Assembly: GCA_008711295.1 (NCBI GenBank) | Contig: VUYV01000016.1 | Location: forward strand, 1,137,372-1,201,371 | Source of the DNA: Anarhynchus alexandrinus | Taxonomy: Eukaryota; Chordata; Aves; Charadriiformes; Charadriidae | Length of the DNA: 64,000 bases | Reading direction: 5' to 3' | In this document: positions 38,001 to 50,000 of the stretch, one piece after another | Position numbering within the stretch: position 1 is the stretch's first letter | Layout: each line of letters starts with the position of its first letter | The notes under the pieces: generated by a model | What the model was told of the DNA's origin: nothing | Databases searched by the model: none | What the model saw: the letters and a program-made list of their open reading frames with translations, nothing else | Made by a program: the position numbers and the translations under genes

Positions 38001-41000
38001 TAGCTCCCTGCAGTCCACTGGGACTGTCTGAAGTTACACTTTCAGGTACATATAGATATGTTGGCATTTAGGTTAGCTTTCAAAAAATAGCACTGTTAAG
38101 TAAGTGTCCAAGAACCTTAAAATTAAGTGCAGCAGCAAGGCAGTTCAGATTAATGTTTTAACAAGCATCATCTTGAGGCACAGTAAAATCTGTTTCAGTT
38201 CCACTGATGGGAAGACAGAAAAAAGCCCCCAGAAAGGTAGCCTTAGAAGGCCAAACACATGCACAGATCCACTTCTTGGCCTTGTGATGAATTACCTCTC
38301 CTTTCTGAGAGTGTGGAAGACAAGCGTATGTGTTAGTTCTTTGCTGCTACTTTGAAATTGTGCTTAAGTAATGTCATATTAAAAGCTGACAACTGATTTT
38401 GTTCATGGCTTGTCATTGGACTCTTCAAGCAGGTCTCAGAAGTCCAGTTCTGTATTCCATAACAGAGCAGAAGTGAGCAAAAATGTAAACAGCACAGATG
38501 GGGGGGGGAAGTGGGAGGTGGGGGAGCAGACATGGGCTGGGACAGGACACTAGAAAGAAAATGGACCACATTTTTGAGGTAGTATTCTCATCTTTTTGGC
38601 TTTAAGAAAGTGTTCTTCTGGAGTAAAGCAAAACAAATGTATTCTTCTTCCCAAGCAACACAGCAAGTCAAAAAGTAAAATTGCAACTGCTTTACAGAGC
38701 AAGCACAACACTGATGGAAAGACTGTAGACAGTTTCCCAGCTTCCCACACACTCAACCCAGCCCTGTGCCTGGTCCAGGTCCCCTCAGCTAACACCAAAG
38801 CTGGACAGATGCACACAGTCCCAGCACTGTGCCACTAGATGGGAGAACGAAGACACTATTCAACACTCCTCTCCTGCTACAGTGAATGGTTTTATGTGCA
38901 GCTTCTCCACCAGTGCTCTTCACATAGACAGCAGTAGCAGTGTCCTTGTCAAACCCAAAGTAAGAGTCTTTCTTCCCAAGGCAGTGATTTGCCACTCCCA
39001 ATCTACTACATCCATGCAATGATTAAAGACACCTTTGCAGGGGCTTCTTGTTAAAAGAACTAACAAAAAAGCTAGTATACTAAGTATAATGTTTTGGGTT
39101 GTTGGGGTTTTGTTGTTGTTGTTTGTTTGCTTTTAAAGTAATTTGATGTCTGAACAATTAACCCCTTGATATGAAGCATAAGATACACAGCAGCTGTTCT
39201 CTAGACAGTACTATATGCTGGAGGCCTGAGTGCAAGGAGGTAGGTCTTCACAGAACACAAACAGTGTTTTAACAGTGCAAGTATCATTGACATTTCAGTA
39301 CAAAGGAAAAGGGAAACTCTATCCTTTCTGCCTACCTGTATGGCTAGAAGAGGTGGGACAGAAGGAATGGCAACCATCATGCGAAGTTGAACATAAAAAC
39401 TACACCTTCTACCTTATTTTCCTAACCCTATTTCAGTTGCACCAACACTCTGACATTCCCATGTTATTCCCTTCCAAAACACATTTGATGTAGAAGACAT
39501 ACATTAGGGATGTGGTATTTTATGAACTGTAGACTGCAGCTGCTGCACATGTATACTACTGCTGAGTCAAACTAACATTTGATTTTCTATTTAGAACAGA
39601 CTAATTGTGCTTTCTGTGGTCCCTGTTTTTTTAGCAGGAATGCTTCTCCTGCAAGACTTAAGTAGCAGCAAAGTGCTGCAAAACCAAAAAGCAAAGATTT
39701 CTCTAGTCTACAAAGAGCGGGAACTTCATAAGCCATTCAGTTTAAAGAACTGAATGCAACACAACAATGGTCTTAACCTTCCCTTCAAGTTTCTGCTACT
39801 TTAACTACACATTACTAGAAAAAAAAAAATTAACTACACTGAAGTGAAAACCCCACCTGAAAAGAAAAATGGAAATTAATATCTGTGCTGTGTGTAAACC
39901 AATTTAAATTCTGCAGGATACTCAACGTCTTGGTGGCCACTTTCCTAGTAACCTGAATACTAGGCTCCCTCATATGCACTACTTATTTCAAACCACTGGC
40001 CTTGATCTAATGCAAGCTGCAATTCATGTGAGCGGAGATGCGCAGGGTCTTTTTCAGGTTCCAGACACAAGTTGTACATACTGTAGCAGCAAGGGTATCT
40101 TCCTAAGTTTCAAAGTCTGATATCTGAACTATGTATGAAAAAGAAATACCTCTTCAAATCATGTACACACAGCAGACTGAAAGACCATCCTTAGCTTACT
40201 ATCACATATTAAGAGCACATTTGGAAGGCCACCTAATGCCCAGGCTGTAGACAACCACAGAAGAGCTTGCAGTGAGTAGTGACTTATTTCTGTATCAACA
40301 GATCACCAGCAGGAGAACTGAAGGAGAAAACTGGAGACAGTGAGTCCATTCCTGATAAACAGAAAAAAAAAGTACTAAAGCAATCAGAATATGAAAAAGG
40401 TAAAAGTACAGGTACTAACATTTCTGTTACCCTCGACCTACACAAAGAAGTTTACAGAAAGTGACTTAAAAAAGAATAAGTTATGACATGCTTAAGTTTA
40501 GCTAAAGAATTATGCGGATCAGTGAACTGCAAGACAGCATACACAGATTACCTGAAGATTTATTCAGCCTTGCTGAAAATACAGCAGTAGGTTTTTCCTT
40601 TTCTTTAACAGAAGCAGCTTCTCGCCCAGCCTCCTTCTCAAAGGCTTCCGGTTTTACTACACTGACTATCTCTCTTTCAGCAGGTAAAGGCGAGGTATCT
40701 GTGGCCAGTAAGGACATCATGGATACTTCAGGCACTTCTCTGTCCACAGCCTCTAAGGACTTTTTCAAGGCATTAGTATCTTCCTCAGCTTTTACTTCTA
40801 CATTCTTTATAGACAGATCACAGGGTAGCTCTGGGCAAGGCAACTGCCTCTTCTCACCTTTGATTGCCTTACTGATCTCTTCACTTTCATCTTTGTGCAT
40901 TACTTCTCTGTCAGTAGCTGCTGCCACAAACTCGGGAGCAGTTTTAGGATGAGCTAACATCACAAAGTCGTCTTCCACTGGGACTGGGGAAGACTCCATG

Positions 41001-44000
41001 GATGACAGAGCTTTGTTGTCTTCTGTTTTTGGTTCCGTAGCAACAGATACATCAGCTGAATAAGCCATAGTATTCAGCTCTTCCATTTGAAGAGGAATCT
41101 TCTCTGCCTTGGCTATTTTTGTAGGTGTTGGCTCAGATGGCAGAGCAGCAACAATTTTGGAAGAGTCCAGTTCAGGTTGGAAAGACTCCAGATAAGGCTT
41201 GCCTGTGGCAGCTACTGAATCCACCAGTCGTTCTTCATGTTCATCATCAGTTACAATATTCTCAGTTGATTTACTTTTTAAGATGAGAGATGGATCTTCA
41301 CTCACTTTCTCAGTAAAGTCAGATATGACCTGGCTATTAAACAAGTCAGATTTTCCAAACTGAGGGGACAGTTTTTCAACAAGTTCCTTGTGTTCAGGCA
41401 CATCCCGAGAAATGCATTCTGTTATCGGTGTCTTTGAATAATCTGTAAAGGATGGAGAAGCAGATTCACCAGAGACCTTTGTTTCCTTAATTAAGTCACA
41501 TGCAATAGATATATATGGAGTCTCTGTATCTTCAGGACTGGCACTACCCTCATGATCAGGTTTTTTAAATGCTAGTGCCTCTTTTGCTTCTTGGGCCTGT
41601 GTCAGTGGTACATTCACTACCTCTTGGTATAAGGGAGGTTTTTCAGTCTCTTCTTTTACATTCTCATAATTAGCAGTAGGGATAAATGTTTCTAATGGGG
41701 AAGCTTCGAGCTGCACAGCAGATGCTTCTGCACCAGCAGTCCCAGTGCTCAGTGGGGCTTCCATAACAATATCGGGCAATATTGGTGATGGAGCAGCTTC
41801 CGACCCTTCAAATGAGGGACAGAGTTGTGTCACAGGTTTCAGAGTCTCTTGTACTGACTCGGAGGTTTGAACTAAATCAATCTTTGTTTCATAAGCAAGT
41901 TTTGTACATGCCACATCATGCATTTCACTTTCATATGCTTCTTGTACTAGATCAGGAGTAAGACCTTCAGGCATATTTGCTGCAGTGTCAGATGGCACTG
42001 TTGATATACTCTCTGTTTTAGCATAGTCAGCTTCCTGGCCTTCCTGCTTGCCAACTGCTCGAGTGCTAAAATCACCTTGTTCTGTGCTTGTCTGAGCTTT
42101 CATTTCTGCGATTTTTTTCTCGTCATCAGTTCTATTTTCTGAAGTGCCTTCCTCTAGTGGGGAAAGAGATTTGACTTTGTTACCATCAGGACTTACAGAG
42201 GATTCAAATTTAGTACAAGTGATGTAAGTCTGCGAAGGTTCTTTTACAGCTTCCGGGGTACTTGGGAAAGAGAGATCTTCAGTACTGCCTTCACTCTCTC
42301 TTTCATAATCCTTCTGCACATACAGCTTATCTACAGCATATTTCTCATCTAAACTGCTTTCTAGTTTGGCATCTATCTTACTTCCAACATCCTCTCTTAC
42401 GCTGCTCAGTCTGTGACTAGCACTTTTTACTTCCCATATTGGCTCAAATGGTTTGAAGTCTGCATATTCTTCCCTCCTAAGAGGGTCCTCTTTCAATGCC
42501 CCTTTCTCACCGTGATCATCACCTCTGTATTTGTCTTTGTTATAAAAGAGATCTTCCTCATTTTTCTCAAACAAATCTTGAGGAGTTTCTGGAGACATTT
42601 TCAGCTGCTCTGCAGGCATTTTCTCCAGATTAAGTAATTCTTTAGGGCCCTCTAGCTGCGTTTCTTCTTTAGCTTGAGATAAAATGGCTGCTTCTGCTTT
42701 AGGAAATGGGGGTTCTGAGTATTTCATTTCTGAAATGTCTCTTTCATTTCCCTCTGCAAGAAATGGATTTCTTCCCTTTTCCATAGTTTCTTTATAAACC
42801 TCACTTGCATTTTCCTTGTAAATGCCTCTTGCAGGTAATCCATCTGAGAGTGTTTCAAAGGCTGAGTGCTCTTTAAAGGGATCAGCTGAGATAGGAGAGA
42901 AGGAAGGAAGAGAAGGAGCAGCATCAAGCGGGACTGCAGTAAAATCCTCTTGACCAAGCGACTTAGTGCTAACTGGCTGCTCCTGCAAGTCCATAACTTT
43001 TTCTGTTACCGTGGACAGAAAGGAAAGTTAGAGAATGCAAGTGCTCTTAAAGTCAATGCAAACTTTCATGACAGGTTCACATGATGTTAGTTATTAAGAG
43101 GTTCTTCCAAGTTCTATCAAAAATACTATTAGCCATTAAAACAAAGTATCAGTTAAAGTACGCTATACTAGTTCACTTCTTCTAGCAGAGAAGTATGCAA
43201 GAGGCTAGAGAAGCAGCGACTTTATGCAACAGAAAGATCACAGTAAAGCTGAAGATGCCAGACAAGTACAGAGCATCCCAAGTATAGCAGGCAATATTAA
43301 TAAAGTGAGAGAGGGAGGGTGGGGTGGCAAGGTGAGACAGAGAGAGGGTATGTGTATATGCTTATGCATAAAAATGTGCACAAATGTGCATGCCACTAAG
43401 AAGTCTTTTTTTGACACTTTTTAAATGGGAATTTGGTGGACAGTGTAGTGTAGCTAACAAAAACCACTTAGTAAATACTACAGGGACAAATTTTACTTGT
43501 ATAAAATACTGCAGAAAGTTACTATGGATTAAATCTTTCTGCTAAATCAGTAAAGCAACTATGCTTTAATGTGTTAACCTGTTAATAGTATCACCTTCTC
43601 TCCTACATCAAGGGTCCAAGAATTCACAGATGGTTGTAGCTTGTTTATAAGACAGTTTACCATGTAAAGAAATGAATGTGTATTAAAATCTTGAACAGAT
43701 CAACTGAAAAGTCAAAACTGAAAAATGCAATAGAGGCTATTCTTGGACCCATGCTGACTTTTAGTAAAGGCGGACTTAATAGAAAGAGTTAATGAGATCA
43801 GATCAGAAATGCAGGATGTATTCAGACAAAGGTGAGCAGAAAGAACTTGCCTGCAGAGGAGTGCATCAGAGGCGCAGATGTAGCAGGAAGAGCAAAAAGG
43901 GTCTCATCTGAAAAACAAACAAACAACCTCAGCAGAAATAAAGGCTAGGTTGAAGACGGGAGAAAGCACGCAAGTAGTCAGTTCCCAGTAAATCAAACAG

Positions 44001-47000
44001 ATCCATAGCCAACACCTACACCCACAGAGAACCACAAAACTAGATGCAAGCCCGGAAATTTGGGAGAGGTAACACTCAGAATTCTCCATTTACAATGGGA
44101 TCTTTACTGAGGCAACTGAGGGGCCTCCACCCTCCAAGCCAGGGACCAATCTTAGGGTAAGATACATCACAGTAGCTACTTTTTATTTTCATTCTCCAAG
44201 CTTCCACACTACTGAGCAGCTACAGTGTCTCTAGCACGAGACAAAGCACCTGCCATTGCCACCAACACACTGTCCTTAATCAGCTCACTTTGTCCAGAGG
44301 GTCTCCTAACAGACTAACTTGTGTGAGAACAGCAGCGTGATAAGGAGACTAAACCAAAAACTGTTAAAAGTTAAAATGACTAAAGTAAACTTTGAAACTC
44401 CACACAAACAGACTACTGATCAGGTATTCTGATACTGATCAAACTGGTAACAGTAAATGACCACAATATTTGCTTTATGTTTATACCTTTACTATTTTTG
44501 TTGTGTTATAAGGTATACAAGCTTCCAAATGAAGGCATTATTTTTAAAGCCTCCTTTTACATGATCCAAGGAGCATATTTTGCTTCGCTGAATTTTTTTT
44601 AACCCTGATATTTCACACGACAATCCCAGCTCTCCAATTTCCACTCAAAGAACCAAGGAAATCTAAGGAAGGACACCCTTTTCCTAAGCTAAGAAAGTCA
44701 CCCTCCTTCACTAACGCACAATGGTGAGAAGCCAGACAATCCCTGTTTCATATTGCACGTTATCTGAAGTAAAAGCATACAACTATTTTACTAAGCTGCA
44801 TGAAGCATCTAATGAAAAAACAGTCTAGAAGCACCAATACCAGCCATCATTAGGAACCAGGCAAATCAAAACCAGTCCTCCTCTGGATTTCTGTGTCAGC
44901 AGCAGTATTTTTCCCAGGTCCATCGTGGCCTGTTGGCATTATGTTCATGTAAAAAACAGTAACATTTAGGTAAATATATTTCATTTTGAAGAGTGCATAA
45001 AGGTTTCAAATTGAGGCTGTTAAGTAATATTTGCAATTTACATCAGTTGTATTAGCAGAGTGCAAAATTATATTAAAGCATTTCAATTAGGTTTTGAATT
45101 TCCAGTACAGGCATCAGGAATCTTTAATTTTGCTATTTGCTTGGGCAAAATCAACTATAAGAACTTTTTTTTAATTAATTAAAAGCAAAAAAAAAAAATA
45201 GAAGCCATTGATTTTAACAGATGAAAGGCAAAAAATGAGAAATATGGTAGACCCAGCAGTACATACATAATAATCCAGTAAAGCAAGGCATTAAGGTAAT
45301 TTTTATTCCGGCATTGAACCATGACTTTCTGCAAAAGCAACGCCACTTCAAGATACTCATGACCTGTCTGGCTTACTCAAGTTAATCCCACCAGTTTTCC
45401 AAAAATCAAGTCTCCTCACAACTTATATTTCATGTCACAATAAACAGTTGATTGCTTTTGTTTCACAGAACATTGTTATCTTCAAGTGATATTTATAATC
45501 CACAAAATATGACAAGACATAAGAAAACAGGGTATTAAAACTGGAGTGTGGGATTCAGTATTTAGAATCTTCCTCAACTCCTGCCGGGCCAAAGGGATTT
45601 CTGTTCAGTTTTCTAGAAATTACATTTTCCTATTAAGGACCACACAGAGAGAAACCTCAATTCCAAATTTAGAACACATTAAAGCAGTGTTACAGTTCAG
45701 TGGCAGCAAAAGCTTTTAAGGACAAAAACCACACTGGAGGACAACTGATCAATATGTGACACTAAGTCACAGAACTGCAGTGCTCATCCATACACTGCCA
45801 AGTATCACCATATGCCCTTTATTTCAGAAGATGCTCGACTCCACATGCTCTGGCTCAGTGGGATCTCTTCCACTAGCACATTGCTCACAAGGGGCCCACC
45901 ACCCCATGAGACAAGTTAGCAAGTCACCTGGTTTGGAAAGTGAAACAAGGGGCTTCGGTGAGAATGCAGATTGGGACTAATAAATCCAGAGACCCACTCT
46001 GCCATCCTCAAAATGAGGCTTCTAGCAGTAATATCAGAGGTTTTTCTTCAGTTTCTAATGTGCCTGGTACATCTAGGGCAACCGTTGAACTTTTGGCTAG
46101 CAAGCCTTAGGGTTTGCACCAAGCAGCAGCACACTCTCCTCTTCTCTCAACATTATGCTTACATGGACTAAACAAGCAACATCTGACCACAAATGTACAA
46201 CTGTGTCCTTCTGTGTGTGTACTGGATGCTGATCCTGCTGAAATACCTAATTGCTTGTTGGTTAAATGGATTATTAGTGTCCACATACGCCATGCTTGAG
46301 CCAGTGTCAATCTATCACCTCATCTCCTGCCCGCCTGTGGCACACTCTGCTTGGAGCACTGCACACACGCACACCCCAAGTCCAAAGCCTCAAAGGACCC
46401 ATGATGTGCAATTCACCAGGAAGCTGGTGACAGAGACTACTTCTCAGCCTGCGCCTTCCCTGAAACCACATGCTGTCACCTCCTCCAGGCCATGCCAGAG
46501 CAGCATAACCTTTGCAGCAGAGGAGAGGGGAGAGAAAGCAGGATGGACCTGATGAGACCAGACTGCGCAGCATGAAGACAGACACCTTTGACAGCCCAAC
46601 AGAAAAGGATCTCACAGGGAAACCAAGAACAAGTCAATGGATTGGAGTTGCCAAAACCATGGAAATAAAAGAAGGGCAAAGAAATATCTGTCCACTGGGG
46701 AAAGGAGGCAAAGAGAAAAACACACAAGTCACTGAAGGTGCTGTACACTTCCAGCAATCTCTACCAAAAATTCTAGACTTAAAGCCTTTTGAATACTTCC
46801 CAAGCCCAGAGATTTCAGTTTCTGGTGAGGAACACTTGTTTTAGGAGCATGGGCACTGATTTTTCGGTGCTCCATTAAGACAGCACAAGGCACAAACTCC
46901 TTCTCAGGTTTGACTTCCATTTACTCAACACAGAAACATACAATAGCTATGCCAGTCACTGAATTCCAAGGTTCTCTTAATGGAAGGATATTATGCCCAC

Positions 47001-50000
47001 ACCCAAACTTTATTTTCCACACATAGCTAGAGTGTGAAAAGTGATTACATAAAAGCAGTATTTCCTAACCAGCCAAGGAGAACCACCCACTATCCCTCCA
47101 CCCACGTCAGAAAGGCATTTTTTTCCTGCTGAAAGGAAGAACATACAAGGACTTTTTCCTGCTGTGGGCTCTGTTAACACCTCCAGGCAAGCAGGGAGAA
47201 CAGAGTAGGACCTCTACAACTCCCACATCAGCACAATTACTAAGAGCACATGAACTACCCATTCTCTTCTAATTGTAATTTAAATGACATGGTGAAAGGA
47301 ATGTTGTTTTCCAGCAATGACATTCGAACTGAAGAATCCTGAACTCAGATGCTGGAGGTAGAAACCTTTCAGAAACAGAACTCTGTGGGTGCATTGGTAG
47401 ACAAGAGAGAAAAAAAAAAAAAAAAGCATGCAGCATCTATCAGGCTGTCACCTGGCATAGAGTAAGGCTGCCCAGGCTGAAAGGCATACCTCAAGGAGCT
47501 GGCAAGCCATTTCAGCCATCACCTGTAGAGCACTCTAGAGAACCAGCTGCCTCTTCCCACCCATTGCTCAAGAGGTAGCACTGGTAACAGCTGACAACAA
47601 ATGTAGTAAGTTTTGTAATACAGTACTATGTTTAGTGAAATAACTTCATTTGTAAAAGAAGTGTGAGGAGGATGGATCACTGAGGGTGGCCTTTCCTATT
47701 TGCATATCAATGGCATAAATTAGGTGATTGAAACAAACAAAGTAGTACACTACTACTAGAGTCAAGTAAAACAAAATTCAGAATATATCAAGCTCTAAGC
47801 AAGATTACTTTCAATTTAGGGTGCATGTTCAAAACTCCTTTCTTGACCTAGGAAGTGGGCCTTCACTACAGCAAAGCTTCATCCAAAGATATAAAGAAAA
47901 GCTAAGTAAAGAAGTCTTCAGTTTTTACAAATCACAAAAAAAAAAAAATCAGTAAGATGAACTGCTTGATTACTATTTCCATCAGAAGACAGATTTTTTT
48001 TTTTTTTCATGAAATACAGAAGAATAAGACCTCAAAATGAACACTAAATCTCCAGGAGAAAACAGGCTTTCTCCAAATTTTCTCTGCCAAAAATCCCTAA
48101 GGGGGCAGGTTAGTAACCTACCTTCAGCATTACAGTTAAAAGAAAGGCAGACCCTATGTTTGTGAATGGTATTACATTATATTAGTATTATGGTTTGAGA
48201 AACCCACAACAGTTTATTGTTGTTTAGACAATTATTCTATCACCCGATGACCCCTCCCCACTCAGGAAGGGGAATCGAGGAAAAAACAAGGAAACACGAG
48301 GGTTGAAATATAAATAGATTTAATAGGATAAGACTAAATAATTAACAATAATAACACTCGAGAACCAATATTGGTCCCGATACCAATGTAAAATATACAA
48401 GGATTACACTCAGCCAATTCTATCAGTAGGAAGCTGTACACTCCCAGCAGTGGACAGCAAGTGTCAGACACTGAGTGCTACAGCTTCAGGAGGAAGGGAG
48501 GGCCTCAGGGTTCCAGCACCGGGGCAAGAAGTTCTCAGGATCGCAGCCATCAAGGGAGAGAGAACTTCGCAGCAAACTTTCTAATTTATATTGAATGTGA
48601 CGTTCATGGTATGAAATAACCCTGTTGGCCAGCGTGGGTCAAGTGCCCGGGTCTCGCTCCTCCTCATACCCACACCTGCCTAGCTCAAAAACACTGAGAC
48701 CCACATACCATAGCTGGCTATAAAGTGTTTTCACAAATTTAGACACTAGAGTCTTCTAAAAGTGCAGTTTTCCCAAGCATTAGAAGATAAATTAATCCTG
48801 TGTCCCTCAAACCAGGACAATTAGTTACTGAAGTAGTATAATCAATGGCTTTTAAAGAGAACTTTATAGACAAATTCAACCTTGCCCAGGTGATCTTATA
48901 GCATTCAGTAAAATACTAATATTGTATTCAAACATAAACCCACACATCGCCAAACAAATAACTGCATGACTGCTGTTTGCCTCACAAGAAAGTTAACAGT
49001 TTTGCTCACCAGCACACAGTCCTCTGGACCCTTTTTTTTTTTTTAAAAAAAAAAAATCCACATATATGAACATATCCCCGTAATGTGAAAGGGAAAGCAT
49101 TTAGGGAACAACAGAACAAAGCTGATGCACAAAGTGATTCATTCTGGTTGCAGTCCCATTCTTAACCAGTCTCAAATTTTACCTTGACTTTTTGCAAATT
49201 AAATATTCCCTAAAAAAAAAAACAAAACCAAAACCAAGCTACTCACAAACAACCCTCTAGCTTCTCCTTTCATTAGCATGAACTCTCATACTTTAAAACT
49301 TTGTATTACAGATTCAGCTAAAAGATCCACCGACAAGAAATAGATTTCAGTTTTGTTTGTAAGAAAAAAAAAAAAATCTGACACCAGCATGACAAAGAGG
49401 TGTCATTTTAAACTCTCATTTTTGCTGATTGCCCACTAACTGGTGTTGTTACAAGATACTGATGTTACCAGAATAAAACTTTAAATTTAATATCAAAGTT
49501 TTGGATAAGAAGCAGAGAAATAAATGGACAGACATTTCTGAGACAACTAAGAAAGAGAAAGTGAAGATGGCTGCAAAGATTTTCAGAGAGAGAAGAATGT
49601 TTAAAATGAAAAAGTAGTGAACTAACAATTCCAAGAAAAGCATTTATGAATAAACCACTTTTTTTCCCCAAAAGGCATACTTGCCAACAGAAAGCAGAGG
49701 ACTTAAGTCTAGTCACAGTAAATAAGAACTCAGAAAAAACATGTTCTATCCCTCATCGCTGGATTTTTGGTAACTGACATACCTTTCCACCTGCTCTCAT
49801 ATGTGACTCCTTCCAAGTACCAGCAGCAGGTCTGTGGTAAGGTAGGTTTGTTGTTCCGATACTCTCCTTATTTTTATGTATAAGCTTAGCATTGGAAAAA
49901 AATAATCTAAATATTTTATTTTCTACGTATAAACACAGAGTAAGCGGAATCCTGATGCAATTTAGCTTTGGTAGGAGACTCTATTAGGCTGCTAGGTGGC

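Larger units (their letters stand above)
25763..40551 (-). other. RTN4: RTN4 intron between exon 3 and the RHD, 14.8 kb
   Basis: It holds the candidate short-isoform exon and promoter (29336-29570), the GC-rich patch (33590-33960), G-rich tracts at 32975-33006 and 38500-38524, a C-run near 32284 and an A-run near 37959. I see no other gene; the remainder is AT-rich. Confidence 0.65.

Noticed and set aside
40502..40551. C-terminal extension of the 830-codon frame past exon 3
   Set aside because: A GTAATC donor at 40551 joins in frame to the RHD, and the added residues do not match any Nogo protein.
46107..46757. Overlapping short frames on both strands in the RTN4 intron
   Set aside because: No family resemblance and no conserved splice pattern; explained by locally higher GC.
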